A stretch of DNA of 64,000 nucleotides from Rhodococcus wratislaviensis (GCF_900455735.1 NZ_UAUI01000011.1:868001-932000); one strand, 5' to 3'. Counted from the stretch's first letter, positions 30,763 to 40,424 are shown. Notes: a model not told the origin generated them from the sequence alone. Numbers and translations: made by a program.

Positions 30763-30785
30763 TCGGTGGGGGAGGGGAGGGGTTG
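30763..30785. repeat. G-rich 23-bp dispersed repeat, copy 3
   Basis: TCGGTGGGGGAGGGGAGGGG followed by TTG, matching copies 1 and 2 except the first base. It ends 2 bp before a perfect parS site. Confidence 0.7.
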
Positions 30786-30787
30786 GT

Positions 30788-30801
30788 GTTTCACGTGAAA
30801 C
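30788..30801. promoter_or_regulatory. parS site (perfect)
   Basis: Exact GTTTCACGTGAAAC in non-coding DNA downstream of jag, about 2.5 kb from the perfect site in parA. Confidence 0.9.
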
Positions 30802-30845
30802 GAAACGAAGCCAAAGTGACGAATCACGGCATACGGATAGACAAA

Positions 30846-30880
30846 AAGACGGGGCTCCCGGAGGTGAATCCGGGAGCCCC
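30846..30880 (-). terminator. Intrinsic terminator of the rpmH-rnpA-yidD-yidC-jag operon
   Basis: An 11-bp perfect GC stem (30851-30861 with 30870-30880) around an 8-nt loop, followed on the minus strand by a T-run (GTCTTTTTG). It lies 22 bp after the jag stop. Confidence 0.85.
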
Positions 30881-30902
30881 GCCTAGGTGATGCTTGTGTG
30901 GA

Positions 30903-31457
30903 TCAGTCCTTGATGACGACCACGCGACGTGAAGGCTCGGCGCCTTCGCTCTCGCTCGAAACGCCATCGACCTTGGCGACTGCGTCGTGAACGATCTTGC
31001 GCTCGAACGGTGTCATCGGAGCGAGCTCCTCGCGTTCGCCGCTCTCGAGTACGCGGCGCGCAGCCGAGGAACCCAGCTCGGTCAGCTCGGCACGACGGCC
31101 GGCACGCCATCCGGCGATGTCGAGCATCAGGCGACTACGTTCACCCGTCGCCTGCTGCACGGCGAGGCGAGTCAGTTCCTGAAGTGCGTCCAGAACCTCA
31201 CCCTTGCGCCCGACCAACTTGGTGAGATCGTCTCCACCGTCGATGCTGACAACAGCACGGTCGCCCTCGACGTCCAGGTCGATATCGCCGTCGAAGTCGA
31301 GTACGTCGAGCAGCTGCTCCAGGTAGTCGCCGGCGATTTCCCCTTCCTCGATCAGGTAGTCGTCAGAATCGGAATCCACCTCGGTGTCCGGGTTCTGCGT
31401 CGGTGCAGTCACGTCTGTCTCATCTCCGTCCACTGCGATGTCAGGCTCACTAGCCAT
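30903..31457 (-). CDS. jag: Jag/KhpB-like R3H domain RNA-binding protein
   Basis: A 184-aa protein: an acidic N-terminus of about 45 residues, a KH-like domain (about 55-110, with LVGRKGEVLDALQELTRL) and an R3H domain (about 115-175; ERKIVHDAVAKVDGV ending SRRVVVIKD). It belongs to the SpoIIIJ-associated/KhpB family of single-stranded RNA binders. ATG at 31457 is preferred because upstream codons overlap yidC and are not conserved in type. It is the last gene of the operon, 19 bp after yidC. Confidence 0.9.
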   Translation of the reverse strand: MASEPDIAVDGDETDVTAPTQNPDTEVDSDSDDYLIEEGEIAGDYLEQLLDVLDFDGDIDLDVEGDRAVVSIDGGDDLTKLVGRKGEVLDALQELTRLAVQQATGERSRLMLDIAGWRAGRRAELTELGSSAARRVLESGEREELAPMTPFERKIVHDAVAKVDGVSSESEGAEPSRRVVVIKD

Positions 31458-31476
31458 GCTCGTTCTCTTTTCTGAA

Positions 31477-32589
31477 TCAGCGCCGCTTGCGCTTGGGGGA
31501 CTTTCCGCGGTTGGACTGGGGGCGGGCACCGGGCTTCGGCTTCGACGTACCTGCGGCCGAACCGTCACCACTCACCTGATCGGAGGCGCTGTCTTCGATG
31601 ACGCCCTCGACGATCTCCGGCTCGTCCGCCGAGGAAGAACCGTCCGTTGCGGTCGCGGACTTCTTCTTTTTCTTGGTGAGATCGGGACGGGCACCGGGCT
31701 TCGGAGCGTTGTCCGCCCGGCGTGCGATGGCAGCCTGCTTCTTCTCTTCCTCTTCTTGGTCGATGCGACGGAAGACGATGTGCTGCTGCCCGTAGGTCCA
31801 GATGTTGTTACTCACCCAGTACAGAAGGATCGCGATGGGGAGGAACGGACCACCGACGAGCACACCGAGCGGGAAGACCCAGAGCGCGAGCTTGTTCATG
31901 ATCGCGGACTGCGGGTTGGCGGCGGCCTCGGGGCTCTGCCGCGCAACGGAGGCACGCGAGTTGAAGTGGGTCGCGATGCTGGCGATGATCATCAGCGGAA
32001 CCGCGACGACCGCGATATTCAGCACGGTGGGAATCGGACCGTACGCAGCGAACGCGTCGAGCTGCGCCTTCGGCATCGTGATCCAGGCCGAGATGGGTGC
32101 ACCGAACAGTCGGGCACTCAGGAAGGACTGAACGTCCTCCACGCTGAAGAAGTAGTTCGGCGTGTTCGCGTTGGCCTCGACCGACATGCCGAGCTGACCG
32201 ATACCGGTGCCGGTGCGGTTGAACGAGCGAAGCACGTGGAACAGGCCGATGAAGACCGGCGCCTGCGCGAGAACAGGGAGACAGCCCATGATGGGGTTGA
32301 ACCCGTGCTCCTTCTGGAGCTTCTGCATCTCGACGGCCTGACGCTGGCGGTCGCCGGAATACTTCTTCTGCAGCGCCTTGATCTGCGGCTGAAGTTCCTG
32401 CATCTGACGCGTCGTACGAACCTGCTTGACGAACGGCTTGTACAGCACGGCACGCAGCGTGAACACGAGGAACACGACGGAGAGCGCCCACGTGATACCG
32501 CTGTCCGGACCCAGGAAGGGAATGGCACCGAAAACCTTGTGCCAGACCCACAGGATCCCGGACACCGGATAGTAAATGAAGTCGAGCAC
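31477..32589 (-). CDS. yidC: Membrane protein insertase YidC
   Basis: A 370-aa Oxa1/YidC insertase with about five membrane helices, the conserved cytoplasmic hairpin ([17 protein letters not shown]) and a Lys/Arg-rich C-terminal tail that would contact ribosomes. GTG at 32589 is chosen: AGAGGAG lies about 10 nt upstream and the protein starts with [14 protein letters not shown], the normal YidC opening. The open frame to 32703 overlaps yidD and is not coding. It inserts Sec-dependent and -independent membrane proteins. Confidence 0.93.
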   Translation of the reverse strand: MLDFIYYPVSGILWVWHKVFGAIPFLGPDSGITWALSVVFLVFTLRAVLYKPFVKQVRTTRQMQELQPQIKALQKKYSGDRQRQAVEMQKLQKEHGFNPIMGCLPVLAQAPVFIGLFHVLRSFNRTGTGIGQLGMSVEANANTPNYFFSVEDVQSFLSARLFGAPISAWITMPKAQLDAFAAYGPIPTVLNIAVVAVPLMIIASIATHFNSRASVARQSPEAAANPQSAIMNKLALWVFPLGVLVGGPFLPIAILLYWVSNNIWTYGQQHIVFRRIDQEEEEKKQAAIARRADNAPKPGARPDLTKKKKKSATATDGSSSADEPEIVEGVIEDSASDQVSGDGSAAGTSKPKPGARPQSNRGKSPKRKRR

Positions 32590-32593
32590 GGCT

Positions 32594-32959
32594 CTATGTA
32601 CTCCTCTGTTCGTCCACGTTCGCCGGACAGCAACGTCGGCCACCCGCATGACGGTCGTGACGGGCAGGGACCGGGTCCCACCCACCAGGGTGCCAGGGGG
32701 CACACTTCGCCAACCGAACCACCGTCAAAAAAAGGCCTTTGATCACCCCGTGGGTACGCAGGGACTCCACCGCGTACTCGCTACAGGTCGGCATGAACCG
32801 GCAGGTCGGCATCCTCAGGGGCGACACATACGTCCGGTAGAGCTCGATAAAGAAGATGAGAGTGCGCGCCGGTAACGCACGGACCGACTTCCACGCGGAA
32901 GAGGCCGAGGAGGTGGCCTCGGCCGTGTCGGCGCGCGACTCGTGGAGTGCGCTTTTCAT
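32594..32959 (-). CDS. yidD: Membrane protein insertion efficiency factor YidD
   Basis: A 121-aa YidD protein. The family core [29 protein letters not shown] and the [13 protein letters not shown] motif spans about residues 34-100, preceded by a longer N-terminal tail than in E. coli. It helps YidC-dependent insertion at the inner membrane. ATG overlaps the rnpA stop by 4 nt and yidC starts 4 bp after its stop. Confidence 0.92.
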   Translation of the reverse strand: MKSALHESRADTAEATSSASSAWKSVRALPARTLIFFIELYRTYVSPLRMPTCRFMPTCSEYAVESLRTHGVIKGLFLTVVRLAKCAPWHPGGWDPVPARHDRHAGGRRCCPANVDEQRST

Positions 32960-33333
32960 GCGGAGTTACTCACGGGCGCAAGAAGGTCCAATCGAAGGAG
33001 ACCTGCACGAAGTTGCTTCTCCAGGTCCCGGCTACTTGCAGTCGCAGCTCCCGGAAGAGCACGAATCACCACATCGGTTCCCCGCGGAACCACGTCCACG
33101 AGGTCGATGCAGATATGACGAAGCCGGCGTGCGACTCGATGTCGAATCACCGCCGGCCCGACAGCCTTACTCACAACCAGTCCGAATCGCGGACCGCCGC
33201 TACTCACCAGCTCATCTGCCTGTGCACGGTCGAATGCGTGCACAACCAGGTCGCGTCTTCCCATCCGACGACCACGTCGCACAGTCAGCGAAAAATCTGA
33301 ATGACGACGCAATCGGTGCGGCTCAGGCAACAC
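32956..33333 (-). CDS. rnpA: Ribonuclease P protein component
   Basis: A 125-aa basic protein that binds the RNase P RNA for 5' tRNA maturation. The N-terminal [16 protein letters not shown] and the arginine-rich helix [12 protein letters not shown] (the RNR-motif position, with His in place of Asn) are visible. The start is GTG at 33333. It is 27 bp downstream of rpmH, the standard pairing. Confidence 0.92.
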   Translation of the reverse strand: MLPEPHRLRRHSDFSLTVRRGRRMGRRDLVVHAFDRAQADELVSSGGPRFGLVVSKAVGPAVIRHRVARRLRHICIDLVDVVPRGTDVVIRALPGAATASSRDLEKQLRAGLLRLDLLAPVSNSA

Positions 33334-33360
33334 CCCGAGCTCCCGAACCCAGTGTCGGGA

Positions 33361-33504
33361 TCAGGCGGTGAGGGATTCGCGGCCCTTACGGCGACGCGCC
33401 GAAACGATTGCACGACCCGCACGGGTCCGCATACGAAGACGGAAGCCGTGAACGCGCGCGCGGCGTCGGTTGTTCGGCTGGAACGTCCGCTTGCCCTTGG
33501 CCAC
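33361..33504 (-). CDS. rpmH: 50S ribosomal protein L34
   Basis: A 47-aa, very basic protein, [20 protein letters not shown] onward, ending [11 protein letters not shown]; complete L34. GTG at 33504 has GAGGAG about 8 nt upstream; the longer open frame to 33546 adds a non-conserved leader. It is the first gene of the operon read away from oriC. Confidence 0.96.
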   Translation of the reverse strand: MAKGKRTFQPNNRRRARVHGFRLRMRTRAGRAIVSARRRKGRESLTA

Positions 33505-34243
33505 GGTCAACACTCCTCGAAGTTCATCGACGCCTCCCGGCGTCATGGATCTAACATTGGCGAAAACTCAGGTGTTCATCCACAGGGTGGGGATGGAACG
33601 ACTTCGAAACTGGACTCGAGCCAGCACGAAACCGCCACCTCACCACAGGGTGACTGTTCGAGAGTACTTACCACTCACGGTCAGGTCAAACTCGCTCACC
33701 TGCGATTCCCCCGCGAATCGGTTGACCGACACGCCGAGGATCGACAAATGCTTGCACCCCAACTTCCAATGTGCCAAACCGCTGTGAGCTTGCCGACACT
33801 GTTGCTAGCGTCTATGCATGGTCTCGCCGATGAACCCTGATCGAGTGCCCAGCTCTCGACTTCACCGTTCTCATCTGCATATTCACCACAATTCATCCAC
33901 AGGGCACAGATGGTGTGCCGCTTCGGATCGCCACGAGGGTTGTTGACACCCTTCCCTTCCCGGGTCCTCGAACCCACTCATCCAGGTTTCGCATGCATAA
34001 GCGCAGGTCAGCGCGCTCGATCTGGACTCCTCGCCACGCAACGGCGTCTCGACAGGAGGCGTCTGCACTTTGTCCACATCTGTGGATAATTGTGTGGAAA
34101 CACAGTTCAGATGGCATATTCGTAGGTCCGTACGGGGTCCATCCTCAGGTCGGGGAAGCTCCCAATTCCACCTCGACGACGGCACCGACACTCGACTCGG
34201 CACGGCTGGCGCCGAGTCCGCGAACACACTGGGGAGGAACCAC
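33505..34243. promoter_or_regulatory. rpmH-dnaA intergenic region with DnaA boxes
   Basis: A 739-bp gap with no credible gene. The likely rpmH promoter is on the minus strand: -10 TTAGAT at 33554-33549 with TGAACA 18 bp upstream. DnaA boxes: TCATCCACA at 33576-33584 and 33893-33901 (one mismatch each), TTGTCCACA at 34070-34078, and a perfect TTATCCACA on the minus strand at 34081-34089. The last pair is back-to-back with 2 bp between, about 155 bp before dnaA, where it could mediate autoregulation. Confidence 0.65.
34070..34089. promoter_or_regulatory. Inverted DnaA-box pair upstream of dnaA
   Basis: TTGTCCACA (plus, 34070-34078) faces TTATCCACA (minus, 34081-34089) with a 2-bp spacer. Confidence 0.7.
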
Positions 34244-35830
34244 GTGAACGACGATCCGAATGCGCTCGCACGGATCTGGATCGACGTCGTCGCAGACCTC
34301 ACATCCGATTCGCCCGGCGGCGATCTGCCGCCGCTGACGAGGGGACAGAAGGCGTGGTTGGCGCTCGTCAAACCGCTGACGCTCGCACAGGGCTTCGCGC
34401 TCCTGTCCGTTCCGTCGCCCTTCGCGCAGGAGGCGATCGAGCGGGATCTCCGTGAGCCGATTCTCCACGCCCTCGGCCGGCATCTCGGTGAGCAGGTTGA
34501 AGGCCTCGGTGTGCGTATCGCGGCCCCGGTCGACGACGAACCCGAATCCGAGCCTCCGAGCCGGGACCACCGGCCCGAGCCGGAACCCATCCACACTCCT
34601 CGCCACCTCGAGCCTTCCGTCACCAGTTCCGGGTCGTTCCGCAGGCGCCGCTTCGGCTCCGGTGAGGATCAGCCCTACTCCGACACGACGGACTTCGAGG
34701 AAGTCGACGACGACCGCGAGGCCCTCGCCAGCGTCCACGAATCCTGGCCGTCGTACTTCACGAAGCCGCCGTCGGGCCCTCCACCGTCGGCGACCGGGGG
34801 GAACAGCCTCAACGCGAAGTACACGTTCGACACGTTCGTGATCGGCTCGTCCAACCGGTTCGCCCACGCCGCGGCCGTCGCCATCGCCGAGGCTCCGGCG
34901 CGCGCGTACAACCCGTTGTTCGTGTGGGGTGCGTCCGGCCTCGGCAAGACGCACCTCTTGCACGCCGCCGGCCACTACGCCCAGCGACTGTTCCCGGGGA
35001 TGCGGGTGAAGTACGTCTCCACCGAGGAATTCACCAACGACTTCATCAACAGCCTCCGCGACGACCGCAAGGTGGCGTTCAAGCGCCGCTACCGCGAGAC
35101 CGACGTGCTGCTGGTCGACGACATCCAGTTCATCGAGGGCAAGGAAGGTATCCAGGAGGAGTTCTTCCACACCTTCAACACCCTGCACAACGCGAACAAG
35201 CAGATCGTCGTCTCGTCCGACCGGCCGCCGAAGCAGTTGGCGACACTCGAGGAACGACTGCGGACCAGGTTCGAATGGGGCCTGATCACCGACGTTCAGC
35301 CACCCGAACTCGAGACCCGCATCGCGATCCTCAGCAAGAAGGCCCGAATGGACCGGCTCGAGGTGCCCGACGACGTCCTCGAGTTGATCGCCTCCCGGAT
35401 CGAACGCAACATCCGGGAACTCGAGGGTGCCCTCATCCGCGTGACGGCGTTCGCGTCCCTGAACAGGCAACCCCTGGACCTCACGCTCGCCGAGGTGGTG
35501 CTACGTGACCTGATGCCGGACTCGTCGAGTCTCGAGATCAATGCGGCGACGATCATGGCGGTCACCGCGGAGTACTTCAACATGTCCATCGACGACCTCT
35601 GCGGCCCCGGCAAGGCACGTCCGCTGGCGTCCGCGCGCCAGATCTCGATGTACCTGTGCCGCGAGCTCACCGATCTGTCCCTGCCGAAGATCGGGCAGAC
35701 GTTCGGCCGCGACCACACCACCGTCATGTACGCGGACAAGAAGATTCGCAAGGAGATGACGGAGCGGCGGAAGGTCTACGACCAGGTCCAGGAGCTCACT
35801 GCCCGGATCAAGCAGCGTTCCAAGAGGTAG
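34244..35830 (+). CDS. dnaA: Chromosomal replication initiator DnaA
   Basis: A 528-aa initiator ATPase. Domain I is at residues 1-90, a long proline/acid-rich linker (domain II) at about 95-185, the AAA+ domain with Walker [10 protein letters not shown] (about 229-237) and Walker B LLVDDIQF, and domain IV with the DnaA-box-binding helix [14 protein letters not shown] near the C-terminus. GTG at 34244 with GGGGAGG about 7 nt upstream is the start; the open frame to 34070 covers the DnaA boxes and is not coding. Confidence 0.96.
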   Translation: MNDDPNALARIWIDVVADLTSDSPGGDLPPLTRGQKAWLALVKPLTLAQGFALLSVPSPFAQEAIERDLREPILHALGRHLGEQVEGLGVRIAAPVDDEPESEPPSRDHRPEPEPIHTPRHLEPSVTSSGSFRRRRFGSGEDQPYSDTTDFEEVDDDREALASVHESWPSYFTKPPSGPPPSATGGNSLNAKYTFDTFVIGSSNRFAHAAAVAIAEAPARAYNPLFVWGASGLGKTHLLHAAGHYAQRLFPGMRVKYVSTEEFTNDFINSLRDDRKVAFKRRYRETDVLLVDDIQFIEGKEGIQEEFFHTFNTLHNANKQIVVSSDRPPKQLATLEERLRTRFEWGLITDVQPPELETRIAILSKKARMDRLEVPDDVLELIASRIERNIRELEGALIRVTAFASLNRQPLDLTLAEVVLRDLMPDSSSLEINAATIMAVTAEYFNMSIDDLCGPGKARPLASARQISMYLCRELTDLSLPKIGQTFGRDHTTVMYADKKIRKEMTERRKVYDQVQELTARIKQRSKR

Positions 35831-35848
35831 TCGCCGACCCCTGCCTCT

Positions 35849-35885
35849 CCTGTGCCCCTGGTAGCTCGCCTACCGGGGGCACAGG
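35849..35885 (+). terminator. Hairpin terminator of dnaA
   Basis: Arms 35849-35864 and 35870-35885 form a 16-bp stem with one mismatch around a 5-nt loop, 19 bp after the dnaA stop. There is little T-run after it. Confidence 0.7.
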
Positions 35886-35917
35886 TCGTTTCGGGGGGAC
35901 CGCAGTCCCGCGGGCAA

Positions 35918-35995
35918 CTCGAGGGGCTCCTCGAGCCGGTCCTCGAGGGTTGGCTCGAGCGGGTCCTCGAGGTACCGCTCGAGGGCCTACTCGAG
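35918..35995. repeat. Seven CTCGAG palindromes with exact 12-bp period
   Basis: CTCGAG starts at 35918, 35930, 35942, 35954, 35966, 35978 and 35990, each followed by 6 variable bases. A second pair with the same 12-bp step is at 36168 and 36180, and single copies are at 36136, 36338 and 36373. Five copies share the extended core GTCCTCGAG (35939, 35963, 36165, 36177, 36370). Confidence 0.9.
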
Positions 35996-36248
35996 GCTCG
36001 CGCGACCCCCCGCTAACACGACACGCCGGTGCAACACGCCGACGCCAGGACCTGGGATAAAGCATGCACACCTGTGGATAAGTGTGGGGATGAGGTGGAA
36101 TCTCTGTGGACAGAACGTGCAGAACTTTGAACAACCTCGAGTAGTCCACATGGGTGCCGGATCGGTCCTCGAGTTTGTCCTCGAGAATTCCCCATACGAC
36201 GACGCGGAAGGACCTGCGTCTACACGCCTTCGTCCACAGATTCCACAG

Positions 36249-36298
36249 GACCTAATAGTACTTCTCATTAATTCTTATAAAAACCTCTTTGAAAACAG
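36249..36298. other. AT-rich candidate DNA unwinding element
   Basis: Fifty bases that are mostly A and T in an otherwise GC-rich region, beside the DnaA box at 36230 and facing dnaN. Confidence 0.6.
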
Positions 36299-36479
36299 GG
36301 TTGGGGACAGCGTCGGTTCACAGGCCTCGGTCGGCGACTCGAGGACGCGACGGTTCCGCTTTCAACTTCGTCCTCGAGGGCATACGGTTATGCATCGCCG
36401 CTCTGTGAAAGACTGCAGTGCTGTGGTCACGGCCCGACCGTGGCGAACAACCGTGCCTACCGAGAGGAACAACCCGGCG

Positions 36480-37664
36480 ATGGAGCTTGGAAGCCTGAAG
36501 TTTCGTGTCTCCCGGGAAGAATTCGCCGATTCAGTGGCATGGGTCGCTCGCAGTCTGCCGTCGCGGCCTCCTGTCCCCGTTCTCGGCGGTGTTCTCCTGG
36601 ACGCGACCGAGCAAGGGTTGACGGTTTCCGGATTCGACTACGAGGTATCGGCCCAGGTCCGGGTCGCAGCCGAGGTCGGTAGCGCCGGTCAGGTCCTCGT
36701 CTCCGGCAAGCTTCTCGCCGACATCACGAAGTCGCTTCCCAACAAGCCGGTCGACGTGACTCTCGAAGGCACCCGCGTGCTGATCACGTGCGGAAGCGCC
36801 AAGTTCTCCCTGCCCACCATGCCGGTCGAGGACTATCCCCAGCTTCCGCAGTTGCCGCAGCAGACCGGCTCCATTCCCGCCGACGTCTTCTCCGAAGCGA
36901 TCAGTCAGGTGGCTGTCGCAGCGGGCAAGGACGACACCCTGCCGATGCTCACCGGCATCCGTGTCGAGATCGAACGCAACGCGATCGTGCTCGCCGCCAC
37001 CGACCGGTTCCGTCTCGCGGTCCGTGAACTCGAGTGGTCGCCGGCGAACCCCGACACCACCGCGGCCGTCCTCATCCCCGCGAAGACGCTCTCCGAATCG
37101 GCGAAAACGCTTGCAGGAGATGCCACTTCGCCGGTCGAGCTGGCACTCGGTTCGGGTTCGGCGGTCGGAAACGACGGCCTCCTCGGCATCGTCAACGACG
37201 GTCGCCGCACCACCACCCGACTGCTGGACGCGGAGTTCCCGAAGTTCCGGCAGCTGCTGCCGTCCGAGCACACGGCACTTGCCACCGTGGAGATCGCTCC
37301 GCTCGTCGAGGCCATCAAGCGTGTGGCCCTCGTCGCCGAGCGTGGCGCGCAGGTTCGCCTGCAGTTCTCCACCGAGGGGCTTCTCCTCTCCGCGGGCGGC
37401 GACGATGCAGGTCGCGCCGAGGAAGGGTTGAACGCGGTCTTCCAGGGTGAGCCGCTCACCATCGCCTTCAACCCCGGCTACCTGATCGACGGGCTGTCTT
37501 CGCTGCACAGCGAGCAGGTGCTGTTCGGCTTCACGACCCCCAGCCGCCCCGCGGTGCTGCGTCCGGCCACCGAGGACGAGATCGAGCCCGACGATTCGGG
37601 TAACTTCGCGGCGCCGGAGAGCGCGTATACCTACCTGCTGATGCCGGTGCGTCTCCCGGGCTGA
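36480..37664 (+). CDS. dnaN: DNA polymerase III beta sliding clamp
   Basis: A 394-aa clamp subunit made of three repeated domains of about 125 residues; typical stretches are SFDY-like SGFDYEVSA, the [12 protein letters not shown] segment in domain 2 and the C-terminal [10 protein letters not shown] that forms part of the peptide-binding groove. ATG at 36480 gives the usual N-terminus; an in-frame GTG at 36453 lacks an RBS. It tethers the replicase and other clamp-binding proteins to DNA. Confidence 0.95.
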   Translation: MELGSLKFRVSREEFADSVAWVARSLPSRPPVPVLGGVLLDATEQGLTVSGFDYEVSAQVRVAAEVGSAGQVLVSGKLLADITKSLPNKPVDVTLEGTRVLITCGSAKFSLPTMPVEDYPQLPQLPQQTGSIPADVFSEAISQVAVAAGKDDTLPMLTGIRVEIERNAIVLAATDRFRLAVRELEWSPANPDTTAAVLIPAKTLSESAKTLAGDATSPVELALGSGSAVGNDGLLGIVNDGRRTTTRLLDAEFPKFRQLLPSEHTALATVEIAPLVEAIKRVALVAERGAQVRLQFSTEGLLLSAGGDDAGRAEEGLNAVFQGEPLTIAFNPGYLIDGLSSLHSEQVLFGFTTPSRPAVLRPATEDEIEPDDSGNFAAPESAYTYLLMPVRLPG

Positions 37665-37726
37665 CGGTTTCGCGGAAGCGAAATCAGTACTGCCGAACGA
37701 AATCTCACGAGTGGACGGAGATCACG

Positions 37727-38638
37727 ATGCAGATCGGGTTGGTCGGGCTCGGAAAGATGGGATTCAACATGCGCGAGCGGTTGCGCGCGCACGGGCACGA
37801 GGTGGTCGGTTACGACCCTCGCCCCGAGGTCACGGATGTGGCGTCGCTGGCGGAACTCGCTCAGCGACTCGAGTCTCCGCGAGTCGTGTGGGTGATGGTT
37901 CCGGCGGGAAGGATCACCCAGGACACGGTGACCGAGCTGTCGTCGGTGCTCGAGACCGGTGACCTGGTGATCGACGGCGGCAACTCGAGATACACCGACG
38001 ACAAAATCCACGGCGAACTGCTGGGTTCCCACGGGATCGGCTACCTCGACTGCGGCGTGTCCGGCGGGGTGTGGGGACTCGAGAACGGCTACGGGCTGAT
38101 GGTCGGCGGATCGGACGCGGACGTCGAGCGGGCGCTGCCGATCTTCGACGCCCTGCGCCCAGAGGGTGAGCGTGCGGACGGCTTCGTTCACGCCGGCCCG
38201 ATCGGTGCCGGGCACTACGCGAAGATGATCCACAACGGCATCGAGTACGGACTGATGCAGGCGTACGCCGAGGGTTACGAACTGCTCGAGGCGGAAGACC
38301 TCGTCACGGACGTCCACGGAGTGCTGCGCGCATGGACCAAGGGCACGGTCGTCCGGTCGTGGCTGCTGGAGCTGCTCGTCAAGGCATTGGGTGAGGATCC
38401 CGATTTCGCCGAGATCTCCGGCTACACAGATGATTCGGGTGAGGGCCGCTGGACTGTGCTCGAGGCGATCGACCACGCCGTGCCCGCACCGGTGATCTCG
38501 GCCGCGTTGTTCGCGCGGTTCGCGTCCCGTCAGGACGATTCCCCCGCGATGAAGGCCGTCTCGGCGCTGCGCAACCAGTTCGGTGGTCACGCCGTGAAGA
38601 AGGCGGCAGGCGAGGCAGAAGCCGGTTCTGGAACGTAG
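37727..38638 (+). CDS. gnd: 6-phosphogluconate dehydrogenase, decarboxylating (GndB type)
   Basis: A 303-aa short-type 6PGDH. Rossmann motif GLGKMG is at residues 7-12, the substrate motif DCGVSGGVWGLENG near 108-121 and the catalytic Lys in HYAKMIHNGIEYG near 165. It converts 6-phosphogluconate to ribulose-5-phosphate and CO2 in the pentose phosphate pathway; the short form is often NAD-dependent, though specificity is not proven here. It sits between dnaN and recF as in mycobacteria; recF starts on the base after its stop. Confidence 0.92.
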   Translation: MQIGLVGLGKMGFNMRERLRAHGHEVVGYDPRPEVTDVASLAELAQRLESPRVVWVMVPAGRITQDTVTELSSVLETGDLVIDGGNSRYTDDKIHGELLGSHGIGYLDCGVSGGVWGLENGYGLMVGGSDADVERALPIFDALRPEGERADGFVHAGPIGAGHYAKMIHNGIEYGLMQAYAEGYELLEAEDLVTDVHGVLRAWTKGTVVRSWLLELLVKALGEDPDFAEISGYTDDSGEGRWTVLEAIDHAVPAPVISAALFARFASRQDDSPAMKAVSALRNQFGGHAVKKAAGEAEAGSGT

Positions 38639-39871
38639 GTGTTCGTTCGCGCACTCTCGCTCAGAGACTTCCGTTCCTGGGACGCCCTCGGCCTCACCCT
38701 GCGTCCGGGCTGCACCGTCTTCGTCGGACCCAACGGTCACGGCAAGACGAACGTTCTCGAGGCGCTCGGCTACCTGTCCACCCTGTCGTCTCATCGGGTC
38801 AGCTCGGACGCCCCGCTGATCCGGACGGGTACCGGTCAGGCATTCGCGGGGGCGACCGTCGTCAACACCGGCCGGGAACTGACCGTCGATCTCGAGTTGA
38901 ACGAGGGCAAGTCCAACCGGGCGCGGATCAACCAGTCACCCACCCGGCGGCCGCGGGAGATTCTCGGAATTCTGCAGACGGTGCTGTTCGCGCCGGAGGA
39001 TCTGTCTCTGGTCCGCGGGGATCCGGGGGATCGGCGGCGCTACCTCGACGAGCTCCTCACCTCCCGTATCCCGCGGATGGCGGCGGTGCGCGCCGATTAC
39101 GACCGGGTGCTGCGGCAGCGGTCAGCGCTGCTCAAGACGGCAGGCGGCGCATTGCGACGGGTGTCGCGCGGCAGCGGCCAGACGAGCGAGGACGGCGCGA
39201 GTGCCCTTGCCACGCTGGAGGTCTGGGACGGACATCTCGCCGCACACGGCGCGCAGCTGCTCGCCGGGCGGCTTCACCTCGTCCACGATCTCGCTCCGCA
39301 CCTGGCCGAGTCGTACCAATCGCTGGCGCCGGAGTCGAGGCCCGCGAGCATCCGCTACCGCTCGAGTCTGGGCTCCTCCCTGCCGCCGGAGTTCACCGAA
39401 CCGGCTCGAGTGCCCGAGGCGGGCGATATAGCGTTTCTCGAGGAGCGGTTCCTCCAGGAGCTGTCCGTGATGCGCTCCAAGGAGATCGAGCGGGGTGTGT
39501 GTCTCGTCGGACCGCATCGTGACGATCTCGAACTGCAACTCGGCGACACCCCGGCGAAGGGATTCGCGAGTCACGGTGAGTCGTGGTCGTTCGCGCTGTC
39601 GTTGCGGCTGGCCGGATTTGCACTGCTGCGTTCGGACGGCAGCGATCCCGTCCTCATGCTCGACGACGTGTTCGCCGAACTCGACCGTCGTCGACGGCGG
39701 GCACTCGCCAAGGTCGCGTCGGACGCGGAACAGGTGCTGATCACGGCGGCGGTGCCGGAAGATGTTCCGGAGGAACTCGACGCCGTCCGATTCGGTGTGG
39801 AGGCCCGCGACACCGATCGAGGACGGATCTCGCACATCGTGGAAGAGACGGAGGACCGCCGTGACGGATGA
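38639..39871 (+). CDS. recF: DNA replication and repair protein RecF
   Basis: A 410-aa SMC-like ATPase that helps load RecA at single-strand gaps. Walker [10 protein letters not shown] is near residues 30-38, the signature region near [17 protein letters not shown] and Walker [13 protein letters not shown] near 340. GTG at 38639 directly abuts the gnd stop. dciA starts inside its last codons (GTG 39861, an 11-nt overlap), so the three genes are co-transcribed. Confidence 0.94.
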   Translation: MFVRALSLRDFRSWDALGLTLRPGCTVFVGPNGHGKTNVLEALGYLSTLSSHRVSSDAPLIRTGTGQAFAGATVVNTGRELTVDLELNEGKSNRARINQSPTRRPREILGILQTVLFAPEDLSLVRGDPGDRRRYLDELLTSRIPRMAAVRADYDRVLRQRSALLKTAGGALRRVSRGSGQTSEDGASALATLEVWDGHLAAHGAQLLAGRLHLVHDLAPHLAESYQSLAPESRPASIRYRSSLGSSLPPEFTEPARVPEAGDIAFLEERFLQELSVMRSKEIERGVCLVGPHRDDLELQLGDTPAKGFASHGESWSFALSLRLAGFALLRSDGSDPVLMLDDVFAELDRRRRRALAKVASDAEQVLITAAVPEDVPEELDAVRFGVEARDTDRGRISHIVEETEDRRDG

Positions 39872-40424
39872 GCCCGAACCCACCGCACCTGCTGCGGCCC
39901 CCGAACCGGAGGTGAAGGGAATCGATCTCGCCCGCCGCGCCCTCGAGGAGGCGCGTGCCGCGGCGAAGGCGAGCGGAAAATCCGTCGGGCAGGGCCGCCG
40001 ATCCGGAACCGGTGTCCGGGCCCTGCGCGCCCGGCGTCGACGCGGATGGTCGGGTCCCGGGCCGGACGACCGCGACCCGCAGCCGTTCGGTGCGCTGACC
40101 AACGCGATCGCGAAACAACGCGGCTGGTCGCCCAAGGTGTCGGAGGGGACGGTCCTCGGTCGGTGGGTACAGGTGGTCGGTGAGGACATCGCCGCGCACG
40201 CCGAACCGACCGGGCTGCGGGACGGGATTCTCAGCGTCTCCGCGGAGTCGACGGCCTGGGCGACGCAGCTGCGGATGATGCAGTCGCAAATTCTCGCGAA
40301 GATCGCCGCGGCCGTCGGCGACGGTGTCGTGAAGTCGTTGCGGATCACCGGTCCGACCGCTCCGAGCTGGCGAAAAGGGGAACGGCACATCCGGGGGCGC
40401 GGCCCCCGGGACACCTACGGATAG
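39861..40424 (+). CDS. dciA: DciA family protein (DUF721)
   Basis: A 187-aa protein with a basic, Ala-rich N-terminal half and a C-terminal DUF721 domain (about residues 85-170; [35 protein letters not shown]). DciA is the ancestral replicative-helicase operator that loads DnaB where DnaC/DnaI are absent. GTG at 39861 with GAGGA upstream is used because it overlaps recF as in other Actinobacteria. Placement within 4 kb of oriC fits a replication role. Confidence 0.87.
   Translation: MTDEPEPTAPAAAPEPEVKGIDLARRALEEARAAAKASGKSVGQGRRSGTGVRALRARRRRGWSGPGPDDRDPQPFGALTNAIAKQRGWSPKVSEGTVLGRWVQVVGEDIAAHAEPTGLRDGILSVSAESTAWATQLRMMQSQILAKIAAAVGDGVVKSLRITGPTAPSWRKGERHIRGRGPRDTYG

Larger units (their letters stand above)
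30166..30845. other. Gene-poor stretch with parS and G-rich repeat
   Basis: Between the NTF2-like gene and the jag terminator. A minus-strand open frame of 115 codons (30407-30754) has a hydrophobic middle but no RBS, recognisable domain or partner gene; I treat it as doubtful, possibly a gene remnant. A perfect parS lies at 30788-30801 with the G-rich repeat directly beside it. Confidence 0.5.
35831..36479. other. oriC: Chromosomal replication origin oriC (dnaA-dnaN interval)
   Basis: In Mycobacteriales oriC lies between dnaA and dnaN, and this 649-bp gap is non-coding. It contains DnaA boxes: perfect TTATCCACA on the minus strand (36073-36081), CTGTCCACA on the minus strand (36105-36113), TAGTCCACA (36142-36150) and TCGTCCACA (36230-36238) on the plus strand. 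An AT-rich segment at 36249-36298 (CTAATAGTACTT, ATTAATTCTTATAAAAA) is the likely unwinding element. A phased CTCGAG array fills the dnaA-proximal side. Confidence 0.9.

Noticed and set aside
34232-34249. CACGTG core directly at the dnaA start
   Set aside because: The flanking bases do not match parS; the GTG is explained by the start codon and the upstream GGGGAGG by the RBS.
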